Shown here piece after piece: positions 53,816 to 63,039 of a stretch of DNA of 64,000 nt. Source of the DNA: Effrenium voratum (taxonomy: Eukaryota > Sar > Dinophyceae > Suessiales > Symbiodiniaceae); assembly GCA_963377175.1 (NCBI GenBank), contig CAUJNA010003505.1, forward strand, positions 62,001 through 126,000. The letters run 5' to 3'. Under the pieces are notes generated by a model. That model searched no databases. It had not been told where the DNA came from and worked only from the letters and a program-made list of their open reading frames with translations. The position numbers were made by a program, and so were the translations under genes. Position 1 is the stretch's first letter, and every line of letters begins with the position of its first letter.

Positions 53816-54988
53816 GTTGGGGTTGGAGGGGTTGGAAGGTCTGGAGGAGCTGAGCCAAGGGAATCACCTGGAACTCAGCTTCACTCAAGGGGAGGTTTGG
53901 AGCCCCAGATTTGGAGATTTGGAAGGAGTTTCCCATTTGGCCTCTACGAGAATCAGCTTTTTTCGAGTCCCATGCCACGGATCCAAACCACCAGTTAGAG
54001 GGAAGCCGAGCAACCGAGCAATTGATCCCTCAGTGGAAAAGGGAAACCAACACCGGCCTGCTTTCGAGGTAACCCTTGGATGGCTTGGGGGTTTGAACCT
54101 CAGGCGGTTTGGATGTGTCCTTTGCATTGATGGTGTGGGGTTGCCAACACGTGGTTTCTGTTTGAAGTTTTGGGGTTGGCTGAGAGTTGCCAATCTTTAG
54201 GATGCCCGGGTGTTAGTTGTCTCACCCTTTGAGTTTGTGCAGTGGTAAGCAACAAGCTGGGACTTTGTTTAGCCAATCCACACAGGAAGTGAGTTGCTTC
54301 AAAGGAACTTATGGGGTTCCTCAAACATGTGCGAAGTGGGGGGAAAGGGGAGAGGGTTGGGTACACATTGTTTCCCTTTGAACCATACGAAAGGGGCGCA
54401 CCTCATTTCTGAGGTAGACGACCATAAGTTTCTGGGATGGGGTTTTTAATGTAGACCCATACAGGGAAGACTGGGAAGCCATCATCAATGCATGAGCTGT
54501 TACAGGGGTATATACTGCTGGTGCAGTACATGGCTCCATTCCTGGGGATCCCATCCCATGGCCGAGCTTTTTCAGCCGAAGGCCTGACACGTTCGGAATG
54601 ATTCGCTGGGGTGAGACCATAGGGCAACCCTGTCACAGGTGGGGCTCGGTAGCGTGCCCCAACGGATTCGTTGGAGAATAAAGCTTCCGTGAGCAGACAT
54701 GGAATCAGGGGTCTTTCTTGGGAGGACCAATCCATCTGGCACGCGCACCAACACTCAGCCACAGAACCCTGGTAACTTGGGCAGGTTGCGTTTTTTGCCG
54801 GGTTTCCACAAACCGCTATTTGCTTGGATGGTTGGATCTTTGGACTTTAATTTGTTGGGATCATCCATGTTGTCCCGCCACAAGCCAACAAACCTCAGGG
54901 TGCGGAGTCTGACATTACCTAATGAACAAGTGGGGGTCTCCTCCAAAACCAAGATACGGGGAGTCGAACCACCCGCCTCTCAGCCCAG

Positions 54989-55019
54989 GCTCTGTGAAGA
55001 GCTGGTGGCGGCGGGCATT
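54989..55019 (+). CDS. Exon 18: 31-nt exon, nucleotidylyltransferase
   Basis: Completes Glu and reads LCEELVAAGI, in the place of the family helix IVEEAV-AGIEE. Acceptor TCAGCCCAG then G; ends GGCATT before GCGCCT (GC). Confidence 0.68.
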
Positions 55020-56304
55020 GCGCCTGGGACGTCACGCGCAGTTTCTGCTCGTTGGAGCACAGTGGCAAACCAGTTTTGACATTTGGCCAATCAGTGAGGT
55101 AGGGAGCGTTGATCCCATAGAATCCACCCCCACTTGTTAAATAGGGTCCGGAGGGGACGGCTCCTTCAGTGACCGGGTCCATACCTGTGGTTCCACCACA
55201 GCCCTGAAGGGTAAACTTGAGGTAAAAAGTAGATAAGTGGTTAAAGAAGGTAAGTAAGCCCTGAATAAGGCGTGGACGTCGTATTTCTCTTTCGGGTGTT
55301 GGTGTAGGGGTCGGGAAGCCACGGTTTGGCTTTCCTTGTTTAGCAACCATAGTTGCTTCCTCAGCTTTTGCCCCACAGCCAAAAGTCGGGATTTTTGTTC
55401 CGGTGTGAACCTTAAAATGTAAGAAGAATGCCCAACATATCCCAGTTGATCCGGAGGTCAACAATGAGGGTCCAAAGCTTAAACGCCAAATGTTCTTCGG
55501 CGGTAGCCAGGAAGCTTCGCCGTGTCCACTATCAAAACGGTGGTTCTTTTTCAGCTTGACGACGGTCATCTGGGCAATCGAAACCCTGACAAGCGAAGGA
55601 TAGTAAAGGACAGTCCCAAGCTCCCAAGCCCAACCATACATTGGTGTTCGCCCTTTGAATTCTTTGCATGGGGTAGGCCATGTTAATTCTTGGCAAGTTT
55701 GATTATGACGCATGTCGACTTATTATGATGAATTTGGCTGAAACCCGTTGGATTGGGAGGGGGGGTGGGCAACTCCAACAGTGATTTGTAGTTATCCTCA
55801 CAAATTTGGCCGCACCACTCCGAACTGGCCAGTTATTCGGTTTACCGTTCCCCTTTCAGCACGGAGATAGATTCCTGATTCCCGCAAATGCAAGTAAACC
55901 AGCCAAAAGCCATGGGAATCGCACTAGGGGTCCTTGTTTCCAAGACAGTTTGAGTCAAGCCCGGAGGGAGAAGTTTCCATCACAGTTCCATGAGAGCCAA
56001 CCACCCCACCACCCCTCATTTCTCCAAAATCAGAATCCGATACCTAGGGCCTTATTTGGAGGAAACCATGGGGAGGGGGGGGGGTGAATCCTGTGATTGC
56101 ACGGTTCATGGTTCACCTCTGAAATCCCAGGATTTTAGCATGACTTATCCCTTCCAACCATTTGCGGAAAACTTGGCTTTAGGGCCACTGTCTCTGATGC
56201 CAGGAGAAGCCTCTTAAAAGTGACACGATAGTCTCAGAGATAGGGGCAATCCCACTTTGCAATCAGAGATTTCCGGTGATTTTCCACCGTAGAGTTGCCA
56301 AAAG

Positions 56305-56376
56305 GAGCGAATCCTGCTTGTGGTGAACCACACGACGGAAGTGGAGATGACCAAGCTCTTTAAGCAGAGGGAAGAG
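56305..56376 (+). CDS. Exon 19: nucleotidylyltransferase
   Basis: Reads ERILLVVNHTTEVEMTKLFK QREE. After AGI, the strand ERILLVVN and the following --E--KLF helix fit the family (EEVCIIV---E-LF-DFF). Acceptor CCAAAAG then G; ends GAAGAG before GCCAGG (GC). The frame stays open further, so the donor is the best phase-consistent guess. Confidence 0.72.
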
Positions 56377-56951
56377 GCCAGGAACAGAGTCTCCTCACTC
56401 CCCGAGTTCCGGACTTTAGCAGGGCTCCCTATATTCCTCCTTTTGAACATCACCCCACCTGCACTTTTTTTCTTGAAATCGGCCAATCAATGTGATGCTT
56501 TAGATCAACAAATGTGTTCGGAACCCTGCTTAGCTACGTTCTCCCCTACTAGTGGTTGTGCCTTTGCTTGCACAGGAATCGACTGTAGTGCTCCGCGCCC
56601 TCTTGAAACTGGAAGGGGAGGGGCGGGGCCCCTGGAATTTATGTTTTATGCCATTTTCCCTTTGACGGCAAGACTAGGGCTAGGGAAGACAATCTTCGTG
56701 GCAAACACACTGTTTTGTTTGCCAATCCACTCAAAAAGTTGGCCCAATGATTGCCGAGGCCTTTGTCCCTGTCACGTTTTTGCTTGTGGGGGTACTTCAG
56801 GGCTTTCTTCATAGAAGTCCAGTTCGCATCAATTGGGATGGATGAAACACTATGGACGAAACCAACTGGTGCTTTGCGCGGATTTCCTCTAACATCCTTT
56901 GAGCATTCCCTTGATTAAAAGAACTCGGAGGAGTTTTTGAATGGATCGGAG

Positions 56952-57015
56952 GTGGCGGTGCTGGACGGTGTGTCGCACCACCTCGACGGCTACGACGAGA
57001 CGCTGCTCTCTATAG
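56952..57015 (+). CDS. Exon 20: nucleotidylyltransferase
   Basis: Reads VAVLDGVSHHLDGYDETLLS I plus G. It sits where the family has the helix ending LLELGQRV, and joins exon 21 to give LLSIGERLTFVRQE. Acceptor GATCGGAG then G; ends ATAG before GCCGAT (GC), phase 1. Confidence 0.68.
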
Positions 57016-57595
57016 GCCGATGTCTTGCGGAAAACCGGGAGTTTCAGGGTGGCCAAAAGGGAAAGCCACGCATTCTGGGTGCAGTTCCTTTGATTTCCTT
57101 TGGTTTCTTTTGGTTTCCTGAGATTTCCTTTGGTTTCCCTTTGGTTTCGTTTGTTTGGATCGGAGATGCGGATAGCTGGGGCTTGATCTTTGCCCAGGGA
57201 ATCCCCCTGAAGATGACAAAGTCGCCATCAGGGCTGGGAATCCCACTTTGCCGAGGGAATTAGCTTTGACTATTACAAGATGAACAAAACCCAATATTTG
57301 CAACCGGTGTGATCTAGACCAGATTCAGGAGATGGGAACATATCGCATCTTCAGCTGAACAAACATGTACATAGAGTTGTGAATTGAATCTTTGGCAATG
57401 GTTCAGTGCTCAGCTCGCGTCGCCCAGCTTCAAATGACCTCAGGCTCCTCCGGGTTCGCAATATTTCCGCCTTTGGGAGGTTTTACAAAGATTGGAGTTG
57501 GCTTCCTCGTGACATCGTGTGCTGTTCAAGGAACATCTCATTTCCAGCGAGTTTCCTCCTGGGGTGCTTAAGGAGAGCCTCTGACGCCCTGTCTC

Positions 57596-57706
57596 CCATG
57601 TGGCTGTGGGTCAATAATAGGTACCCAAGATGGCTTGCCCAATCAAATGGAAACATGGGCTAAAACCTGCGGTCCCCTGTTGGTTTAATTTTGACCCAGA
57701 CCCATG
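57596..57706 (-). mobile_element. Family A inverted-repeat element in intron 20
   Basis: CATGTGGCTGTGGGTCAATA at the left; GGCTAAAACCTGCGG inside; GTTTAATTTTGACCCAGACC and CATG at the right. Its right end is about 47 bp before the exon 21 acceptor. Confidence 0.8.
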
Positions 57707-57753
57707 TTTCCGGAGGCGGCTCGCTCGCTCGTTCGTTTTTCGCTCGTTCGAAG

Positions 57754-57827
57754 GCGAGCGGCTGACCTTCGTGCGCCAGGAGAAGCCTTCGAGCATCCGC
57801 CAGGCGCTGCTGCTCTGCGAGCGTGAG
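57754..57827 (+). CDS. Exon 21: nucleotidylyltransferase
   Basis: Completes Gly and reads ERLTFVRQEKPSSIRQALLL CERE. G-RVTF--QE-----HAV of the family aligns well, although the usual GFGHA is SSIRQA here. Acceptor GTTCGAAG then G; ends CGTGAG before GCGAGG (GC). Confidence 0.8.
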
Positions 57828-57882
57828 GCGAGGCCTGGCGTCCTTCGAGTCGTTTGGTTTGGGTAGCCGTCCCCAGACGATC

Positions 57883-57982
57883 CCATGGCTGTGGGTCAAA
57901 ATGGGTAAATGGAGCCCTGGTAAATGGAACAAAGGACTAAAACCTGCGGTTGGAGGCTTAATTTTGACCCATACCCACATGG
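57883..57982 (-). mobile_element. Family A inverted-repeat element in intron 21
   Basis: The neatest copy: CATGGCTGTGGGTCAAAATG at the left and TTAATTTTGACCCATACCCA plus CATGG at the right, with TGGTAAATGGAAC and ACTAAAACCTGCGG inside. It starts 56 bp after the exon 21 donor. Confidence 0.88.
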
Positions 57983-59297
57983 AAGCTCCCGAACGGACCC
58001 CTTTCAAAGACGTGGTCCCATTTACAGAGGTTTTTCTGGGAGCTTCCATGGCCTGAGGGAGTGTAGCAATGGATGGATGCCACTGGTTTAGATGGGTTTT
58101 ATTGCCCATTTACCAGAGGAAGCCATCCGTGTTTCCCGGAAGGTCACCTGTGCGAATAATTGTCTGTGTCACGGACATGGGTTCCTTGGAGCTCTTTTGG
58201 GGTTGGGTGTTTCCGAAGATTGAGCATTCTTCGGGTGAGCACCCCCAGTGAACAAGAAAAACACTGGAACGAAATGTGCCGCCCGTTCTTCCAGAAGCTC
58301 CAGCCTTCTTCTGGCCATGAGCTTCAATCGAACAACAGGGCTGGGTGCAAAGCACGCCTTGCTTGTATCAACGACCAGACCCTGGCCCCCTTCAAAGAAG
58401 GTGGTATAGACGTGCTTAAACCATGGGGTCGGCCCAACCAGGTAGAACTCCCTGAAATCCACTGCACTTTGTTCTTTTTTGGGACCCATTGTTCCCTTTC
58501 TCAGTGAAACACAACGAGCAGGGACCGGGCAAGGCAGCTACCAAACACTTTGAGGGACCCCCTTTATGGCCACGGGCAAGAGGGCACTCCTTTGTTGGTA
58601 GTTCGCGGCACCTGGTCTCAGATCCCCCCGAAGAGTGAACGAAGCCCATGTCCAAATACTGTGCTTGCACCATCTGTCACAACCTTCCAATCCAAGTACA
58701 GCATCTAAGGCTAAGCCACACTCTCCTATATCCAGCACCGTGCCCGCGAGCGCACGCCTGCGGTCTGTGCAAAGGCTGCGGCAATACCATGCCCGAGCCG
58801 TGCCCATTGAGCGGTATGCTTGAGCCGTATTCTTGATGCCCTATGCTTGTCAGGGCTGCCCAAAGGACCATTAAAGGATAGATCGGTTTGTCCTTTCTTG
58901 AGGGCTGGATAGCCATGTTGCTGCTCGCGGACACTTTTCCCTTGAAAGTACAGCGGCTTGGAAAGAAACAGCACAACGCGGAACAGGCGATCCAAGCAAC
59001 ATCCTCACTCATCAGAATCCCTCAGCCCTGGGGTTGTTTTGCCCCTAACTTTCGGCGGAAGGCAATCCCTAATTGGTGGTTTGGATTGGTTTGGGGATTC
59101 AACCCCAGTTTCTGATCGGCAAGTGGGAAACCCCTCCGCCAATCCCAATCCAAATCACCCATCACACAGCCTCCGTCAGCCTCCACATCTAAACTCCAAT
59201 CCAATCCAAATCACCCAACCCAAGTTCAAAAACGGCGCGCTCCAAACGGCTAGGTGTTACAAGAAATAGGGACCCTTCTGGTTTTTCCTTTGGCTAG

Positions 59298-59354
59298 GTG
59301 GATGGGGAGCCCTTCCTGCTGGCCTGGGGCGACCACTTCTGCCGCTCTACCTCG
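59298..59354 (+). CDS. Exon 22: nucleotidylyltransferase, GDH motif
   Basis: Reads VDGEPFLLAWGDHFCRSTS. GDEPFLL-LGDH is the metal- and sugar-phosphate-binding motif of GalU-type pyrophosphorylases. Acceptor TTGGCTAG then G; inferred GA donor (TCG before GACCGT). Phase 0. Confidence 0.92.
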
Positions 59355-59679
59355 GACCGTGCCGAATCGGTCCCGACTCGGTCCGCAGATCGGCGCGGGG
59401 AACGGGGGGAAGAAGCGGGAAACGCGAGGGACGGGGGGTGGTGCTAAGTTTCTTGGGTGCATTTTGCCCGGGGAAATGTTAGGACTTTCACTTTTTGCCA
59501 ACTAATGGGTTTCCCATATTAAACCACTAAAAAATAGACACACCCCACCCCCCAAATCTAGTAGCTCTAAAAACTGAGATCTACAACCCCCCAAATCGAT
59601 TTCCAAGCACCCCAAAAAAAAAACGCAAAAGTTGGGAGCAGATTTCGCACTCGAGGGAACCGCCCCGGCCCATTTGGAG

Positions 59680-59730
59680 GACACGAGCTGCGTGGCGCAG
59701 CTGGTGAACGCCTTCTCCTCACGCTCCGTG
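59680..59730 (+). CDS. Exon 23: nucleotidylyltransferase
   Basis: Reads DTSCVAQLVNAFSSRSV, matching the SCA-QLL-AF---G-SV helix after the GDH motif. Acceptor CATTTGGAG then G; ends TCCGTG before GCGACC (GC). Phase 0. Confidence 0.9.
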
Positions 59731-59763
59731 GCGACCCGGAGGAAGTTTCGTGGGGGTCCCCTC

Positions 59764-59847
59764 TATGGACCGCAGCTGTTGGAGTCCATGTTTCCATTTA
59801 CCGATGGGTTCCATTTGGGGTACCTTTTTTTGACCCACACCCATATT
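59764..59847 (+). mobile_element. Family A element in intron 23
   Basis: TATGGACCGCAGCTG, TTTCCATTTACCGATGGG and CATTTGGGGTACC precede the right end TTTTTTTGACCCACACCC. The left terminal repeat is missing. It begins 33 bp after the exon 23 donor. Confidence 0.65.
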
Positions 59848-60685
59848 CCCCACGGTGAGTTCAAGTTCTGCACCTTTGGGGCCAATCTTAAAGTGATGTT
59901 TGAAGGGAAAATGTCGGGAGCCCTGCTTCGTTCGATTCCTTTCCCCCCTCCCTCAACCCTCAAGCCCGCGCTCCTCTCGGTTTCAGGTCTGGGAAGCCAG
60001 GAGCCTTAGACAAGAAAGGGTCCTTTTTCCCACTGGAGGTACAGCAAAAGGCCGAGAATGCGTGTCGTACTTTTGGGGAGCGTGGGGGCGGGGAGGTTAA
60101 GGGAGTCGGGGGGTTGGAATCCTAGAGTTGGCGGCTGAAGATGAGGGCTCGGGTTTGACTCGCCGCATGATAGGACATTTGGGGGTGGTTTGTTGGTGGC
60201 CGCCCTTTTGGGCTTCCAGAAAGAAGCCAGCAATGTCGCGAGTTGCACTAGAAGTTGAATGGGTACTTGGCACGGAATGTCCGGTGGCACCGCCCAAGAC
60301 CCGAGCTGGGATCTCAAGGGGATTGGACCCATGCGTTTGATTCGGGGAAGTATCCGCGGCCTTGTGAGTTCGCTTTTTGGAGATATGGCTTTCAAGGTAC
60401 GTATGAGCTATGGTCAAAACACCCAAAACACCCTTTCACTTGGGCTAGGTTGGTGATGGAAAGTGCAAGAAGGAATTCGGACAGCCATTGCAAGCCAATT
60501 GTAAGGGTTCCGAATATTTCGGAGCTTCGGCCGCACCTGGGATTCCTGGTCCAGATTCCCAAATGTTACAAGAGTTGAGTGGCCAAACCGACACTTTCGG
60601 TCGCCAAGTAGACCAAGTCCAAATCCACGGTGTCGAGGCTTTTTCCGGGGACCCATTCACCTCCGCCCGAGGGAGCGGGGCTCAG

Positions 60686-60745
60686 GTGGGCATGCACTGC
60701 GTGGACAAGGATTGGCTGCACGCCACCGGGGTCTACGCCTGCAAG
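60686..60745 (+). CDS. Exon 24: nucleotidylyltransferase (last exon found)
   Basis: Reads VGMHCVDKDWLHATGVYACK, continuing SV into VVG and matching the VVGL-----D----TGV strand-turn of the family. Acceptor GGGCTCAG then G. The 3' boundary is uncertain: GA at 60746, GC at 60741 or GT at 60731 could be the donor. Without splicing the frame stops at TGA 60755. The sugar-binding C-terminal third of the enzyme should follow in later exons. Confidence 0.85.
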
Positions 60746-60755
60746 GAGCAGATCT

Positions 60756-61780
60756 GATCCGGCGCAAGTTGCAATGGCGATACCACGGAAAGGAAGAGAC
60801 GAAGTTGGGGGCAAAAAAGGGGGAGGTACCCGCTCACAAAGAAAAAAGAGGAACCTGACAAGGGGGGGTTTTGCTGGAAGACTATTCTCCTTTTAAAGGG
60901 ACCCTGGTTCCATGTTAATTGGTGGGAGGGTATATGATTGAGCCATCATCTTCATGGGGGTCGCAGTGTAGCTTGTTGACATATTATATGTGGTGATATT
61001 TGTGATAAGAGGAAGTTAAGTCTAGCAATGAGAAGATGATGATCTATCGCAACCTTGACTAATTCTGTTTGAGGGCATCAACGTTATAGGTTTCGAGTGC
61101 ATCGATGGGGATCCCGACAATGTTGGCGATTTGCACTGGTTCTCAAGAAATCAACAATAATTTGAGAACAAGCCGTTTTGGGATCCCCTGGAGGGACACC
61201 ATCAGTTGGGGAAGGGGATTCGACATTTTGGAGATCTCCATTTGTGGAATGTGTTGTTTTTTGTGAAGGGGAGGACTCGAAGACTGGAACTGACAAACCT
61301 CCCAGGCGCGGGTTGGCGAAGGCCCTGCAACATTTTGAGTTTTCGGGGTCCTAGCACAAAGCAGGTTTTTTTGGGCTAAATACTTCTTGCTAGTTCCTTC
61401 TCCTTCGCCGCGCTTGCCAAAGCTAGATGAGAGTTCTTCGAAAAGAACAGATCCGAAGTAGGCTCCAAGAAGCAACCTTTTGGGAACCGACCCCCAGCGG
61501 ATTCCGAGCCAAGCGATCTGCAAGCAGCATGTTGGCATGAGTCACGGCATCGAAACGATCTGCAAAAGTTACCTGTGGACTTGGGACAATGGGCGAGTCC
61601 CTCCCGGGGTTTGTTGGAATAGTAAGTTTATCCCTTCCGCATTGACACTGGAGCAAATGTTGATGCAGCCCGAAATTGGGGCATTCCTCCGGGCAAACGT
61701 TATAACATGGCACCTGTGGGAGATTGACCTGGAAGGTCAATCCCCTCTTGAAGGGGCCCAAGTCAGGTGCCACATGGTAC
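60756..61780. other. No gene recognised
   Basis: Unassigned sequence, AT-rich from 60900 to 61080. ORF 61480-61833 (+) and the minus-strand ORFs have no motif of the missing nucleotidylyltransferase part. Confidence 0.45.
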
Positions 61781-61906
61781 CATACTGTGGATGGACGAAA
61801 TACTGCACCACCTCAGAGACCCTGGAAGGATGATTCCCTTGTAAATACCAACGAACAGTGGTTTCTCATGGTTTCAATTTGTGCAGGATTTCGTCCTTCC
61901 ACAGTG
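61781..61906 (+). mobile_element. Family B inverted-repeat element
   Basis: CATACTGTGGATGGACGAAA and TACTGCACCACCTC at the left; TTGTGCAGGATTTCGTCCTT and CCACAGTG at the right. The interior is rearranged (CTGGAAGGATGATTCCC, AACAGTGGTTTCTCATGG) relative to the other copies. Confidence 0.82.
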
Positions 61907-61954
61907 GGAGGGCACCCATCCAGACATTTGATGAACCCAGAGGGTAACATGGCA

Positions 61955-62050
61955 GCTGCCGCCGACTTTGCCCGAGGAGCCGGCGCTGGGGTCCGACACC
62001 GAAGGGCCGGCGCTTTGGCCGCCCCACGGCTGGGAATTCAATGGGCCTGA
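61955..62050 (+). CDS. Possible further exon with GC-rich coding bias
   Basis: One + frame reads LPPTLPEEPALGSDTEGPAL then WPPHGWEFNGPE with nearly all third positions C or G, after CATGGCAG. It does not match the expected next segment of the nucleotidylyltransferase and begins AG-C rather than AG-G. It could be a lineage-specific insertion or belong to another gene. Confidence 0.25.
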   Translation, partial: AAADFARGAGAGVRHRRAGALAAPRLGIQWA

Positions 62051-62258
62051 AAAACAGGGGTCGCTGCAAAAATGTGTTCGTTTCCTTTTGGTTCTGCTCG
62101 AAACCGACCAAGAAAGGCCTCCCCTCCCAATCAGGGTCCCCTGGAAGAAAGGAATCCCCACTAAGCAGTGAATCGCCTGAATTATTAACGTTGGGGGGGG
62201 GGGGTATTTATAAGGGGCCGACAGTTGAGGGGCACTTTTGGTGTGTGTGTGTGTGCGC

Positions 62259-62289
<31 letters not shown>

Positions 62290-63039
62290 CGGAGTGACAG
62301 AATGCCCTGTCACCACCCTTTCAGTTTCGCAGCAGGGGCGTGCAGCACCTTTGGCATACTGCACGCAATGAAGCTATTGCCAAAGGTGGGAAGGGTGTCC
62401 AGACGTGGACACCTGTACCTGCTTTCCGTGATTCTGAATGTCCTTTTGGCCCCCTTGGTTGCGGCGCTGTTTGTGCTTCTTGTTCTTTCCTGTAACGGTT
62501 TCGTTTCTAAAGTGAAGCCAAGTGACTTGCAAGCAGACCTCAGCCGAGACTCATCAGTTGTACTCGAGACTCATCAGTTGTACTCGAGACTCATCAGTTG
62601 TACTCGAAAGATTAGCACTCTCCTTTTGGAGTTCAAGTGTGTACACCCCATTCGTGGGGAATCCTCGGGTGTACCCATTGTGTGACCCCGGGCCGGCTCT
62701 GTCGGAAAATTTGACCTCAACGTGCGTATCATAGAACAGCGGAATTTCACATTTAATCAGGAACGAGGTTTCACTAAAGGGAAGAAAGCCGTCAGTTCAT
62801 AGTGACGTTTCACCATAGTTGATAGCTGCCGATTTTCATTGCCTACCTTGACCATTGGTTGAACTTGTTGCTCGTATCATTGCGGTTGTCGATTGCTGAC
62901 TTGTATTTGCTTTGCCTTGTACATTTCGCTCGACCATTGCAGTTGAGGGCCGCTAACTTGCATTTGCATGGATTTGAATATTGTCGGGTCTGATTCTCTC
63001 AAGGTGGAAGTGTGCAAATTCCGATCTGGTTGCGTCACC
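62051..63039. other. No certain gene; small repeats upstream of the terminal ORF
   Basis: Contains a GT microsatellite (62238-62290), three copies of the 20-bp unit GACTCATCAGTTGTACTCGA (62549-62608) and an imperfect direct repeat (CATTGCGGTTGTCGATTGCT near 62879, CATTGCAGTTGAGGGCCGCT near 62936). If the ORF at 63040 belongs to a retroelement, this could be its leader or LTR, but no paired LTR can be seen. Confidence 0.4.
62238..62290. repeat. GT microsatellite
   Basis: Nearly pure GTGTGT with two GC interruptions. Confidence 0.95.

Larger units (their letters stand above)
31503..60745 (+). other. Gene: GHMP sugar kinase fused to a sugar-1-phosphate nucleotidylyltransferase (24 exons seen, 3' end missing)
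   Basis: The exons listed below join into one uninterrupted 543-codon reading frame; all 23 junction phases agree. The N-terminal part has the GHMP kinase landmarks in order: substrate-site motif GEHSDWAGG (exon 1), ATP-loop KGLSSSAA (exon 6), AYRGEINTPSRCGRMDQ (exon 7) and C-terminal KGVGSQGDG (exons 13-14). The C-terminal part has nucleotidylyltransferase landmarks: a start like KAV-PAAG, LFP...VKPA, and PFLLAWGDH. In known families this pairing makes a sugar-1-phosphate and then an NDP-sugar. The exact sugar cannot be told; glucuronate or a related hexose is a guess. No signal peptide was seen. The C-terminal third of the nucleotidylyltransferase is not found before the window ends. Confidence 0.88.

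Noticed and set aside
62041..62685. 214-codon + ORF with a hydrophobic segment near its centre
   Set aside because: It runs through a GT microsatellite and a 20-bp triplicate repeat, and shows no coding bias. The hydrophobic stretch alone is not evidence.
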